64,000 bases of DNA, from the NCBI GenBank assembly GCA_019636695.1, contig JAHBXD010000002.1, positions 124,001 to 188,000 of the forward strand. Direction: 5' to 3'. Each line of letters opens with the position of its first letter. Positions within the stretch are counted from its first letter, which is position 1. Shown here in pieces: positions 9,305 through 18,043 of the stretch. This DNA comes from Phycisphaeraceae bacterium (GTDB lineage: Bacteria; Planctomycetota; Phycisphaerae; Phycisphaerales; UBA1924). Position numbers and translations under genes: made by a program. The notes below the pieces were generated by a model, which searched no databases, had not been told where the DNA came from, and worked only from the letters and a program-made list of their open reading frames with translations.

Positions 9305-11074
9305 TCATCGCCCGAGCGACCGCCAGTGGCGAAGGTCGAGCGCTGCCCTTCCGGGTTCGACCTGCCACGGAAACATCCGCCTCGGCCAGGCGTCTCTTCC
9401 CTCGGCATGAATGTGCTCGATCCCGATTCGAAGCACCCCGTTTCGCCCGATCGCGTCATCAGGAATCTCAAGCTCAAAGGCCCACACACCATCCGACATC
9501 GCCTGCACGCATCGCCAATGGTCTACCACGCCGGGCGTCAATTCGTCGTCCGCTGCGGCCGACGGCCGAATCCGAACCAGGTGCGAAGGATTCCCCCGCG
9601 TGCCCAGCCACACCCGCACCAGTTCGTCACGTCCGCCCGCGCGGCTCTCGAAATACAACACCCATCGACCCGGCTCTATGCGCTCCCGCCGGACAACCCC
9701 CACCCCCTCATCGACTGTCTCTTCCAGAACTCGCGACGGAATGCGATGGACGCGAAAGGCGCTCGCTGTCCTCCCCGCGGGCGCTTCGGCCTGTGACATC
9801 CATTCCACCATGGTCCATTCGGGAAGCAGCCTCCCCACCGTCAACCCCGGCGGAGCAACCCGAATCGCATCCATGGCCAGGAACATACGAATCGCCTGAC
9901 GCGCCAAACGAATATCCACTGGCACGATCTGCACCGGCGCTTCCGTTCCCGGCTCTCGCTCCGTGCCAGGCATCTGATCGACTCGAAACAATTCGCCGTC
10001 AAAAGGCAGCTCGGTAAGCGTCCAGGGCGCCACCGTTTTCGGCTCTGTTCGCTCAGGGCCGCGCCCGCCCTCGATCCACGCGAGCACGGTCACATCTGAC
10101 ATATTCACGACACCGACCGTCCCGCGCACACCACCCGCCGCACACAGACGCCCACCGTCATCGAGCGTCATCGCGATACCTGCCGGTCGCCGCCTCACCC
10201 AGTCCGCGACGAGAGCTGCAATCCGATGCTCGCTCCAAGTCGAAGAAAGCAAGGCCAGCCGAAGTTGTTCCAACTCAGAATCTTCACCATGCCACAACGG
10301 CGCATGGAGTCCCGCATTGACACGCATGACCCCGCCCAGGCGCGCCAGCACCTGCTCTTCGAGTTCTGGATCGATCTCACTAAGCCGGGAGAGCGCCATC
10401 GACCACGCCAATGCCCTTTGCTCGGCATACAAACGGATAACTGGGTCTGCAATCGACTCGATCAACGGAATGACAACTTCATTCCCAGACGCCAGTAGCA
10501 TCAGCCGCCACAACCGAATCGGGTCGTTTCTGAGCACCGCTTGCACTTCGGCAAGCGCTGCGGCGTCGAGACGGTGAACCCCAGGAGCCGTCGGCAACCC
10601 GGCGAGGCGCGCTTGGGTATCTCCACCCCCAATCACCCAGATCAGGGGGATCGTTTGCCCGCCTACCCGAATCGCCCCTCCCTTCGCTTCGGCGGGGATT
10701 TGAAATACAAACGCCCAGAACCCTGCCCCACCATCATCACGCCACTGTTCGACCGGAATCGAACGCCACTCGGCGACAGGCCCGAGCCACCTCGCCATTG
10801 GGGAATTCCCTTGGCGATAGTGCACCTCGATCCGGTAAACCTCTGTCGCAACCCCGCGCCCGTCATCCAGAAAGGCAGGCCAGGGGCGTCGGGCGTCGTT
10901 CTGACGCGCAAATTGAACCGGCACGATCGCCCGAACCCCAGGACGGGCCACACAGATCTCATCCAGAAGTGTGAACGATTGGGCCGATGCCCTGATCGCC
11001 CCGAACGCCAGCATCGAGACCGTGACCACGACGACCACTCGGCTCCCGAGAACGCGCAGGCACGACGCAAACAT
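9305..11074 (-). CDS. Secreted protein of unknown function
   Basis: I do not recognise the family. The ATG at 11074 gives 589 residues with a basic start followed by a hydrophobic run (VVVVVTVSMLAFGAIRASAQ) that reads as a signal peptide cleaved after the Ala/Gln junction. The longer frame begins with TTG at 11119 and is disfavoured. The N-terminal ~120 residues and the C-terminal ~150 residues have a similar beta-rich style, with aromatic and Arg-rich strands (YRIEVHYR; WVLYFESRAG) and the related phrases FWAFVFQIPAEA and VWAFELEIPDDA. This suggests two copies of one domain flanking a helical middle. It diverges from the aquaporin gene and precedes the DinB-like and VWA genes. Confidence 0.7.
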   Translation of the reverse strand: MFASCLRVLGSRVVVVVTVSMLAFGAIRASAQSFTLLDEICVARPGVRAIVPVQFARQNDARRPWPAFLDDGRGVATEVYRIEVHYRQGNSPMARWLGPVAEWRSIPVEQWRDDGGAGFWAFVFQIPAEAKGGAIRVGGQTIPLIWVIGGGDTQARLAGLPTAPGVHRLDAAALAEVQAVLRNDPIRLWRLMLLASGNEVVIPLIESIADPVIRLYAEQRALAWSMALSRLSEIDPELEEQVLARLGGVMRVNAGLHAPLWHGEDSELEQLRLALLSSTWSEHRIAALVADWVRRRPAGIAMTLDDGGRLCAAGGVRGTVGVVNMSDVTVLAWIEGGRGPERTEPKTVAPWTLTELPFDGELFRVDQMPGTEREPGTEAPVQIVPVDIRLARQAIRMFLAMDAIRVAPPGLTVGRLLPEWTMVEWMSQAEAPAGRTASAFRVHRIPSRVLEETVDEGVGVVRRERIEPGRWVLYFESRAGGRDELVRVWLGTRGNPSHLVRIRPSAAADDELTPGVVDHWRCVQAMSDGVWAFELEIPDDAIGRNGVLRIGIEHIHAEGRDAWPRRMFPWQVEPGRAALDLRHWRSLGR

Positions 11075-11137
11075 GCCGGGAGTTGCAGCAGTCACTGGCT
11101 TCCCCGAAACTCTCCGCAAACCATAGGAGGACGCCCG

Positions 11138-11830
11138 ATGCGGACGAAGGTTCAGAAACCGCTTGCAGAATTTCTCGGTACTTTCGCCCTGGTCTTCGTT
11201 GGGGTCGGTTCGATTCTCGTGGCCGACCCTCAGAGCGGGCTTCTAGGGGTTGCCCTGGCGCATGGACTGGTCCTATCGATCTTCGTCACCGCCTGCATGT
11301 ATATCAGCGGCGCCCAGTTCAACCCCGCGGTCTCGATCGCGCTCGCGGCGATCGGCAAGCAGAGTTACCGGCAGGCTGGAATATTTATTCTCGTGCAGTG
11401 CTTCGCCGCGGCGTGTGCTGCCGGCGCGTGGGTCGCGGCACTCGGCCCCGAAGTTGCGAACAACCCTGATCGCCAGACCAATGTCGGGGCAACGATCGGC
11501 TCGCTGACCCGCGAGGGGAACATCGTCGGCGTGCTGATACTGGAAACCCTTGCCACGTTCGGTCTGATGTGGGCCATTCTGGCGGGGACAGTCGATCACC
11601 GCGCCCACCGCCTCGGGGGGTTCGTGATCGGGCTGACCGTGGCGGCGATGATTCTGGCGATCGGCCCCTTGACAGGGGCGAGCATGAACCCCGCTCGCAC
11701 CTTGGGGCCTGCGCTCTACGGGCACTGGGACATGTTCTGGGCCTACCTGGTCGCCCCCGCGGCCGGAGCATTGCTCGCCGCCACAGCCTATTCGAAGTTC
11801 TGGGCGGAACCTGAACCTGGGACAAACTAA
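11138..11830 (+). CDS. MIP-family aquaporin/glycerol channel
   Basis: An integral membrane water or small-solute channel of 230 residues. AGGAGG at 11125-11130, 7 nt before the ATG, fixes the start; a longer open frame upstream is spurious. Both half-helix pore signatures are present: FNPAVS in the first half and MNPARTLGP in the second. Six hydrophobic segments can be traced (FLGTFALVFVGVGSI, LAHGLVLSIFVTACM, AGIFILVQCFAAACA, VLILETLATFGLMWA, FVIGLTVAAMILAIG, YLVAPAAGALLAATA). NPARTLGP lacks the Asp after the Arg that is common in glycerol facilitators, so a water channel is more likely; this is inference. It diverges from the secreted unknown and is followed 92 bp later by nuoH. Confidence 0.92.
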   Translation: MRTKVQKPLAEFLGTFALVFVGVGSILVADPQSGLLGVALAHGLVLSIFVTACMYISGAQFNPAVSIALAAIGKQSYRQAGIFILVQCFAAACAAGAWVAALGPEVANNPDRQTNVGATIGSLTREGNIVGVLILETLATFGLMWAILAGTVDHRAHRLGGFVIGLTVAAMILAIGPLTGASMNPARTLGPALYGHWDMFWAYLVAPAAGALLAATAYSKFWAEPEPGTN

Positions 11831-11922
11831 ACCCAAGGCAGATGGGACTGTCGGCACCTCATTAGCCGGCATGACACCGGCCGCGAATCTCCTACACTCT
11901 CCGCCTTGGAGGTCTGTCGGGC

Positions 11923-13272
11923 ATGTCAATTTCGGCACAGACGTTCATCAGCATCCTGACTTTTGCCGCCGTCATCCACATCGTGCTCGGCGCGGTGGCC
12001 TACCTGATCTACGTCGAGCGCAAGATGGCCGCGTATATCCAGGACCGCATCGGCCCCAACCGCGTCGGTTTTGATTTCGGGCTTCCCGGCCTGAAATTCC
12101 TGCGTGGCATGTTGGGCCTCGGCCAACCCCTGGCCGACGGACTCAAGTTCCTGCTCAAGGAGGACTACGCCCCCGATAAGGTGGACAAGGTTCTCTTCAC
12201 GCTCGCTCCGATGGCAATCATCATCCCAGCGTTGATCGGATTTGCGATCATCCCGTGGGGCGGCGAAATTCGCGTGCCGAGTTTCTCGATCCTGGGGCTG
12301 CTGCACGTCGAGGGTGGGCCTGCCGTGGTCGCGGGCCTGCACGCCAACATCGGCATCGTGTACGTGCTCGCCGTGGCGTCTCTGGGCGTGTACGGCGTGA
12401 CGCTGGCGGGGTATGCCTCGAACAACAAATATTCATTCCTCGGTGGTCTGCGCGCAACTGCCCAGATGGTCTCCTACGAAATCCCCCTTGGGCTGAGCAT
12501 CATGGCCGCGCTGCTGCTTGTGGGGTCGCTGATGCCGCAGGACATCATCGACCACCAACGAGAGCACGGCTGGCTGCTCTTTGCTCAGCCTGTGGCGGCA
12601 GTGCTTTTCTTCATCGCGATTCTGGCCGAGGCCAATCGCGCCCCCTTCGACGTGGCCGAGGCCGAACAGGAACTCGTCGGCGGATACCACACGGAATATT
12701 CGTCGATGCGCTTCGCCCTCTTCTTCCTTGCCGAATACGGCCACATGGTCACGAGCTGCGCGATGTTCACGCTGCTCTTCCTGGGTGGATGGGAGCCGCT
12801 GCCGTTCATCTCGGTCTTCGGCGCTGAAGCCGTCACGGTCGGTGGTGGGCTGATGGGCGTGCTGGGCGGCCTGGCCCTCGTCGGCGCAAAACTCGCCGTC
12901 TTCCTCGGCAAAGCACTGACGCTCGTCGCTTTCATGATGCTTATCCGCTGGACGATCCCCCGCCTCCGGTACGACCAGATCATGATGGGCGCCTGGCAGA
13001 ATGTCATTCCTCTCTCGCTCGCGGTTGTCGTCGTCACGAGCATCATGGTCTACCTGAGGCTCGATGGCCTCGTGCCGATGTTCATCGCCAACGTCGCGAT
13101 CTTCGGACTGTTGATGCTCATTCTGCCCATACTTCCCAAGCACAATCCCAACCGCAAGATCCCGATCTATGGCTCGCGATTCAGCCCCATGCCCGGTGAG
13201 AAGGTCGTCACCGGGGTCAACCCCGGCCTCGCCCGGGAAGACCACCCCGTCCACGGCACGGTACAGGTCTGA
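11923..13272 (+). CDS. nuoH: NADH-quinone oxidoreductase subunit H (complex I membrane subunit)
   Basis: Membrane subunit that forms part of the quinone chamber of respiratory complex I. The family signatures YVERKMAAYIQDRIGPNRVG and ANRAPFDVAEAEQELVGGYH are intact, and about eight or more hydrophobic helices follow. The ATG at 11923 has GGAGG at 11908-11912. At 449 residues it is longer than the ~325 of E. coli because of extra residues in the C-terminal third and a soluble tail. No other nuo gene is visible: the upstream neighbour is the aquaporin and the downstream one a regulator. It is therefore either dispersed from the rest of complex I or a single member of a split gene set. Confidence 0.95.
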   Translation: MSISAQTFISILTFAAVIHIVLGAVAYLIYVERKMAAYIQDRIGPNRVGFDFGLPGLKFLRGMLGLGQPLADGLKFLLKEDYAPDKVDKVLFTLAPMAIIIPALIGFAIIPWGGEIRVPSFSILGLLHVEGGPAVVAGLHANIGIVYVLAVASLGVYGVTLAGYASNNKYSFLGGLRATAQMVSYEIPLGLSIMAALLLVGSLMPQDIIDHQREHGWLLFAQPVAAVLFFIAILAEANRAPFDVAEAEQELVGGYHTEYSSMRFALFFLAEYGHMVTSCAMFTLLFLGGWEPLPFISVFGAEAVTVGGGLMGVLGGLALVGAKLAVFLGKALTLVAFMMLIRWTIPRLRYDQIMMGAWQNVIPLSLAVVVVTSIMVYLRLDGLVPMFIANVAIFGLLMLILPILPKHNPNRKIPIYGSRFSPMPGEKVVTGVNPGLAREDHPVHGTVQV

Positions 13273-13472
13273 GGTGTTCTCGGGGCTTTCCCTCCGCTCA
13301 ACTGCCCATAACTCTGCCGCCGACGGTCCCGATATCCGCGAACCGACGCCGGGATCCCCTCTCAGGCCTTCGACCGTCAAGATCATGCCCGGAAGGGCCG
13401 ATTCTGACGGCTGGATGGGCTGTCCCCGTCGGGCGGCCCGAGGAGCCTTGTGCGTATTCCCGAGGTGCATCG

Positions 13473-14051
13473 ATGGCCCAAGACAAGGACGTCCTGACGA
13501 CCGGCGAAGTGGCACGCATCTGCAATGTCGCGCCCAGAACGGTCAGCAAGTGGTTTGATACCGGCCAGCTCAAAGGTTACCGGATCCCAGGTTCCAAAGA
13601 CCGTCGAATTCCCATGTCCGAGCTTGTTCGGTTCATGCGGCAGCACGGCATTCCCATGGAGGGGCTGCACGACGGCTCGCTTCGAGTGCTCATCGCCGAC
13701 CCCGAGCGCGAGGTCGTCGATGTGCTCGAGCGTGTACTCTCACAGGAAACCAACTATCGCGTCGCGACAGCGACCAACGCCTTTGCGGCCGGGTTTGAGT
13801 GCGAGCGATTCAAGCCGCACGTCCTGCTTCTGGATCTGCACCTTGATGAGCGCTGCGCCAAAGACATCCTGGCCACGATCCGCAACAATGATGCGCTCCA
13901 GATGACCCGCGTGATCGCCATGAGCGGTAAACTCACCGACGGTCAGGCCCAGAGCATCCGGGCACAGGGGTACGACGCCTTCCTGAAAAAGCCATTCCAG
14001 GTGCGCCAGGTGGTGCAGGCGATTGAGAAATCAAGCGCCCTGGCGGCATGA
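13473..14051 (+). CDS. Regulator with N-terminal excisionase-type HTH and C-terminal receiver domain
   Basis: The protein has 192 residues. Residues 7-57 form a MerR/excisionase-like HTH: TTGEVARICNVAPRTVSKW followed by GYRIPGSKDRRI. Residues ~69-187 form a CheY-like receiver with acidic D76, phosphoacceptor D121 (LLLDLHLDE), S151 and K173 (LKKPF). All key receiver residues are present, so phosphorylation by a histidine kinase is plausible. The domain order (DNA-binding first, receiver last) is the reverse of most response regulators. No kinase gene is adjacent. A 200-bp gap without a gene precedes it, and a strong hairpin follows the stop. Target genes unknown. Confidence 0.88.
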   Translation: MAQDKDVLTTGEVARICNVAPRTVSKWFDTGQLKGYRIPGSKDRRIPMSELVRFMRQHGIPMEGLHDGSLRVLIADPEREVVDVLERVLSQETNYRVATATNAFAAGFECERFKPHVLLLDLHLDERCAKDILATIRNNDALQMTRVIAMSGKLTDGQAQSIRAQGYDAFLKKPFQVRQVVQAIEKSSALAA

Positions 14052-14078
14052 ACTGATCGGCACACGACAACCGAACCT

Positions 14079-14106
14079 GGGCCGGAGCGGACATCCGCTC
14101 CGGCCC
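14079..14106. terminator. Strong hairpin between convergent genes (likely bidirectional terminator)
   Basis: A 12-bp perfect stem (14079-14090 with 14095-14106) encloses the loop ACAT between the regulator stop and the dockerin gene stop. On the plus strand it is followed by GGCTCGTTTC, a weak T run. Confidence 0.65.
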
Positions 14107-14114
14107 GGCTCGTT

Positions 14115-14828
14115 TCAGGGGCACCCGGCAACAAAAATGTCAAGGTAATAGAAGAAATCAGAGGCATCGATTACGCCGTCACGCACGCCGTAGGCCGGAT
14201 CATTCGGATCGCTCGACCCGCTCATGTCGGCCACGGCTAGGTTCCCCGCGACGAACTGATCGAGAAAGTAAAAGAAGTCGGAGGCATCGACCGCGCCATC
14301 AGGCTGCCCGTAGTCAGGATCAGATGGATCACTCGACCCGCTGAGATCGGCCCGACACGCAGGGCCGGCCGCACGCAGATAGGCAAATGCGCCCCCTCCG
14401 GCGGCCCCACCCCACTCGGTGAACCGAATGTCCATGTAGATGTCTTCATTGACCAGGTGCACGACGGCATCGAGGCCGATGAGGTGCGGCGGGTTGCGAT
14501 CCGCGAGCACGGCCCATGTCGTGAACGTCAACGTAGCCCAATCGCTCGCGTTTCCCAAAGCCCACAGCGTCCCCACCGGGCTTGGCCCGAGAAGCCCCAT
14601 GCCCTGATACGACGATTCCTGAGCGATGTTGAAAATGCCCTGCTGATCGGCCCGGGTGATCCAGTCATCCGCGGTAATGCGGTCTTGATGCTCCGGAAGC
14701 GTCCAATCGGCAAACGCCGGCTTGCTGAACGCCGTGTCGTGCCCCGACCACACCCTGGGCTGTGCGCCAACCTCAAGGGCGCAGACGAGAAACAGACTGA
14801 AACCAAACGAATATCCACGCTGCGCCAT
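14115..14828 (-). CDS. Secreted protein with C-terminal dockerin-like repeats
   Basis: The product has 237 residues from the ATG at 14828, which has GGGAGG just upstream on the minus strand; longer frames are rejected. Residues 1-24 are a signal peptide. The central ~140 residues contain DIYMDIRFTEWGG and GGAFAYLRA, a beta-rich style seen in planctomycetal exported proteins, of unknown function. The last ~80 residues are the double calcium-loop tail of this window: SGSSDPSDPDYG, DFFYFLDQFVAGN, then SGSSDPNDPAYG and DFFYYLDIFV, starting and ending with Cys. This points to export and sorting or attachment by the same route as the metalloprotease at 1.4-3.8 kb. It shares a 142-bp divergent region with the HPF-like gene. 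Confidence 0.85.
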   Translation of the reverse strand: MAQRGYSFGFSLFLVCALEVGAQPRVWSGHDTAFSKPAFADWTLPEHQDRITADDWITRADQQGIFNIAQESSYQGMGLLGPSPVGTLWALGNASDWATLTFTTWAVLADRNPPHLIGLDAVVHLVNEDIYMDIRFTEWGGAAGGGAFAYLRAAGPACRADLSGSSDPSDPDYGQPDGAVDASDFFYFLDQFVAGNLAVADMSGSSDPNDPAYGVRDGVIDASDFFYYLDIFVAGCP

Positions 14829-14867
14829 CGACACCCTCCCGGCATGGGCCTTCACCCAAACGGATGT

Positions 14868-14911
14868 CCCCATATGGGGGTTTCCTTGCATGGATGCCCC
14901 GCCTGGGCATC
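14868..14911. promoter_or_regulatory. Palindrome and hairpin in the divergent intergenic region
   Basis: CCCCATATGGGG (14868-14879) is a perfect 12-bp palindrome. A second hairpin follows, GATGCCC (14893-14899) with GGGCATC (14905-14911). Both lie between the dockerin gene start (14828, minus) and the HPF-like start (14971, plus). They could be an operator or a leader structure; this is inference only. Confidence 0.35.
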
Positions 14912-14970
14912 GAACTCGGTGCGTTCCAACGCGTAATTGGCTAAGACACGTCCGTTCGAGGAGTGCACCA

Positions 14971-15270
14971 ATGGACATCATGATCCACTATCGTGACCTC
15001 GCCCGATCTGATGCCCTCGATGACAGCATCCGCAGGAGCGTGCAGCGCGTGCTGGAGCGCTTCGCATCGCGTCTGACGCGTATCGATGTGCATGTCGCCG
15101 ATGAGAGCGGGCCGAAGGGCGGCATAGACAAACGCTGCCTGATCGAAGCCCGACCCGCCGGAGAATCGGCCGTCTCGGCCGAGTTTCTTTCAAACGATGC
15201 GTACCGCGCTGTCCGAGGCGCTGTCACGCGGCTGCGCAGGGTGCTGACACGCCGGTTTGAACGCCGCTGA
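14971..15270 (+). CDS. HPF/RaiA-family ribosome-associated protein
   Basis: A 99-residue protein of the sigma-54 modulation/S30EA family, whose members bind the 30S decoding region and promote hibernation or inactivation of ribosomes. The start is fixed by GAGGAG at 14958-14963. The fold pattern is visible: a first strand (MIHYRDL), a long helix (RRSVQRVLERFASRL), central strands (RIDVHVADESGPKGG and KRCLIEARPAG), and a second helix (AYRAVRGAVTRLRRVL) ending in basic residues. It is the short form without the C-terminal dimerisation domain. The sequence diverges enough that a more distant role is possible. It converges with trxB, 21 bp away. Confidence 0.8.
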   Translation: MDIMIHYRDLARSDALDDSIRRSVQRVLERFASRLTRIDVHVADESGPKGGIDKRCLIEARPAGESAVSAEFLSNDAYRAVRGAVTRLRRVLTRRFERR

Positions 15271-15291
15271 TGCCCGGTGCCGCATGAACCG

Positions 15292-16287
15292 TCAGATCAG
15301 CCCGCGCTCCGCGAGCCAATGTTCGGCATCGAGCGCGGCTTGGCACCCCATGCCCGCCGCGGTGACCGCCTGACGATATCGCGGGTCGGCAACATCACCC
15401 GCGGCGAACACCCCGGGAATGTTGGTGGCGCTGGCGCGAGACCGAAGGCGGATGTACTTCTTGTCATCAAGTTCAAGCCCGGCCCCTTCGAGGAATCGAG
15501 TGGCCGGGGTGTGACCAATGGCGACGAACAACCCCTTCACTTCCAAGGTCGTAATTTCGTCGGTCACCGTGTCCTGCAACTGAAGACCCGTAATCTTGTC
15601 TTCGCCGTGATCATCGGGCGCGCTGAGCACATCCGTGACCACTTTGTTCCACAACACCCGGGCGTTGGGCTTTCCGAGAAAACGCTCCTGCATGATTTTG
15701 CTCGCGCGCAGGGCATCGCGCCTGTGGATGACATAGACCGTGGAAGCAAACTTGGTCAGGTAGGTTGCTTCTTCCATCGCGCTATCGCCGCCGCCGACGA
15801 CCGCCAGCGGCTGGCCGCGGAACATCGGCAGCGCACCATCGCAGACCGCACACGCCGAGACCCCTCCGCCCGCCTGTGCGAGGCGAAGCTCATTCGGCAG
15901 GCCGATCCAGTTGGCCACGGCGCCGGTCGCGATGATGACGGCGTGGGCTTTGACCGTCCGGCCGCCCGAAGTCACCAGTTCGAACGGGGTTCGATCAAAC
16001 CTGCACGTGACAATGTCTTCTCCGATGATCCCTGTGCCGAATCGTTCGGCCTGCTCTTGGAAGGCCCCCATCAACTCGGGGCCGGTCACGCCCTTGGGAA
16101 AACCGGGGTAGTTCTCGACCTCGGTTGTGAGCATCAACTGCCCCCCGGGCAGCACCGGCGAAGGGGCGGTCTTGGGCACGCCGACGTAGCAGACCGGTTC
16201 GAGATTGGCTCGCGCGGCGTAGATCGCGGCCGTCCAACCCGCAGGGCCGGAGCCGATAATGACAAGTTTGTGTACGGTCTCTGCCAT
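15292..16287 (-). CDS. trxB: Thioredoxin reductase
   Basis: Cytoplasmic FAD/NADPH enzyme that keeps thioredoxin reduced. The ATG at 16287 is preceded by a near-perfect AGGAGGA. The 331-residue length is typical. Motifs run in the expected order: FAD-binding GSGPAGWTAAIYAARA at 12-27, redox-active CAVC at 146-149, NADPH-binding VVGGGDSAMEEATYL near 163-177, and the C-terminal FAD contact GDVADPRYRQAVTAAGMG. The His/Arg pair HRRDALRA for the NADPH phosphate is present. The upstream neighbour on the same strand is a secreted unknown, separated by 74 bp; a link between the two is not evident. Confidence 0.97.
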   Translation of the reverse strand: MAETVHKLVIIGSGPAGWTAAIYAARANLEPVCYVGVPKTAPSPVLPGGQLMLTTEVENYPGFPKGVTGPELMGAFQEQAERFGTGIIGEDIVTCRFDRTPFELVTSGGRTVKAHAVIIATGAVANWIGLPNELRLAQAGGGVSACAVCDGALPMFRGQPLAVVGGGDSAMEEATYLTKFASTVYVIHRRDALRASKIMQERFLGKPNARVLWNKVVTDVLSAPDDHGEDKITGLQLQDTVTDEITTLEVKGLFVAIGHTPATRFLEGAGLELDDKKYIRLRSRASATNIPGVFAAGDVADPRYRQAVTAAGMGCQAALDAEHWLAERGLI

Positions 16288-16361
16288 GCTTCCTCCTGAG
16301 CGCGCAAGGCCGTGCCCCGTGCATCGTCCCTCGCCCGGAACCCTGGGTTCGGTGTAGTGAA

Positions 16362-17954
16362 TTACCGAAGCCTGCGTGTGCGGATGAACTCTTCGCGCGT
16401 CAGCGAAAGCACCGGCGGCCACAGCAGGTAATCGGTGTCGAAACTCTCTTCGACCGAGTTGAACACATTGCGGGCGAAGTTGCGAACACCGTCGCTGCCG
16501 ACGGAGCAGAGCACGAAATCCGTACTGTCGAGCTGCTTTCTGAAGTTCGCGGCATCTTCGACGGTGATGCTCATTTCCAGTGTCGCCGGCGCACCGGCAC
16601 GACCCGGAACGAAGTAATGCAGTCGCGCTGTTCTGTTCGGAGCCATCGGGTCGAGTTCTTCCTGGGGCAGCCAGTTCGGCCGCACGGCCGCGCCGTCGTT
16701 CGGCCAGTCACCGAAGGCGTAATAGACTCCGACAAGACCCAGGGCCTGCCTCGTGCCGGCCACCTCGACCTGAAGCTGCCAGCGCACATCGAGCACCGAA
16801 CCGAGTTCGCCGAGCGTCATCGCCACGATGATGTTGGTGGCCAGCGGCACGCGGGTGATCTCGGGCAGCCGCTCCATCTCGCGGTCAAAGGGGTTGTTCA
16901 AACGCCAGCGACGCTCAAAATCGTTGTACACCGCATCGATATATCGACGGGCGGTCGGCGCGCCGTCCTGGGCCTGTGCCATCGATTCCCATCGTGCAAA
17001 CTCGGAAAACAGCCGAAGCGGGTTCCCTTCGCTCGACATCTGGGCCATCACGGCCACGAACTGCGCTGCGCGTGCACCCGTGTTCGTCAGAAGCACATCC
17101 GCCGCCTGCCGCGCCGCCAGCAGGTCAGCCCTGGGGAATCGAATCCGCCTCAGACCGATGAACCCGTCGGTCCGATCGGCGTGCACTTCATCAAGTCGAT
17201 AGATGATGTCGGCGATCGCCTGAGGACTCCGCTTGAGCACCTGCTGACCCTTGAGATCGACATACACGACATCGCGAATGCGCTCGAGCGCATCAATCAT
17301 GATCGCCATGCCGCGGGACTTTTCGGCATGAAACTCGCGGTCCGCCATCTGTCGCCCGAAATAGCAGAGATCGGCCAGCACATCGAGCGCGCCGGGCACA
17401 TCGCCCGACCCGGCACGCCGCGTCGCCTCGACATAGACCAGGCACTCCAGCCATGTCAACCGCTCGAAATACTTGAAGTCCGCGGCGATCAGCATCGGCG
17501 TGCCACCGGCGTCAAGGTCGGTGTACAACCCCACCGCGATGAACTCCAGTTCGTCATCAGCAAGCCCATCGACGCCGTAGGGCTGACCGAACCCCATCGC
17601 ACGATGAAAATCCGGCTCGCTCGTCACTCTATCCAGCGCTGCGACGACCGCCTTCTGTTCGTCCGCCGTCGCCCAAGCCTCGTACGTTTGCCAGCGCGAG
17701 CTGCCTGGGTGCATCATCCTCGCTTTCCAAGGCGTCTCGACCCCCGCGGGAGGTGAAGACATCGCCGCGAGGGCAGGGAACAGGACCAGATCCGACCGCA
17801 GGCCCGGATCGCTGCCCGGTCCACGCCGGATATCGGCGTAGAAGGCGTTGACCTGGCTGATGTAGTCGCTGGGTTGGGCTGCCGCCGGAGCGAATACCGC
17901 TGACAGAATCCCCAAGAAGGCCCACAGGATAAAACGAGTTCGAGGCTCATTCAT
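16362..17954 (-). CDS. Exported protein of unknown function
   Basis: No family recognised. The ATG at 17954 gives 530 residues with a signal peptide: basic NEPRTRF, then ILWAFLGILSAVFAPAAA, cleavage near AAAQP. The mature part is mostly helical with Trp/Tyr-rich phrases such as FKYFERLTWLECLVYVEA and VYYAFGDWPNDG. The first Met of the longest open frame lies in low-complexity Arg/Gly sequence and is rejected. The gene is divergent from the 145-residue unknown at 18044 and upstream of trxB. It may be a periplasmic or lipid-linked housekeeping factor of this lineage, but nothing in the sequence defines the activity. Confidence 0.7.
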   Translation of the reverse strand: MNEPRTRFILWAFLGILSAVFAPAAAQPSDYISQVNAFYADIRRGPGSDPGLRSDLVLFPALAAMSSPPAGVETPWKARMMHPGSSRWQTYEAWATADEQKAVVAALDRVTSEPDFHRAMGFGQPYGVDGLADDELEFIAVGLYTDLDAGGTPMLIAADFKYFERLTWLECLVYVEATRRAGSGDVPGALDVLADLCYFGRQMADREFHAEKSRGMAIMIDALERIRDVVYVDLKGQQVLKRSPQAIADIIYRLDEVHADRTDGFIGLRRIRFPRADLLAARQAADVLLTNTGARAAQFVAVMAQMSSEGNPLRLFSEFARWESMAQAQDGAPTARRYIDAVYNDFERRWRLNNPFDREMERLPEITRVPLATNIIVAMTLGELGSVLDVRWQLQVEVAGTRQALGLVGVYYAFGDWPNDGAAVRPNWLPQEELDPMAPNRTARLHYFVPGRAGAPATLEMSITVEDAANFRKQLDSTDFVLCSVGSDGVRNFARNVFNSVEESFDTDYLLWPPVLSLTREEFIRTRRLR

Positions 17955-18043
17955 GCGATCGATCTTATCCGACGGGAGCATCGCCGGCCCGCGCATCCCA
18001 TATGCGAGACCGCGCCCCCTCTCGCCCGCTACCATGGCGGAGC

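Noticed and set aside
10541..11137. Extension of the aquaporin frame upstream of 11138
   Set aside because: The perfect AGGAGG at 11125-11130 and the family N-terminus place the start at 11138; the extension is antisense to the secreted unknown.
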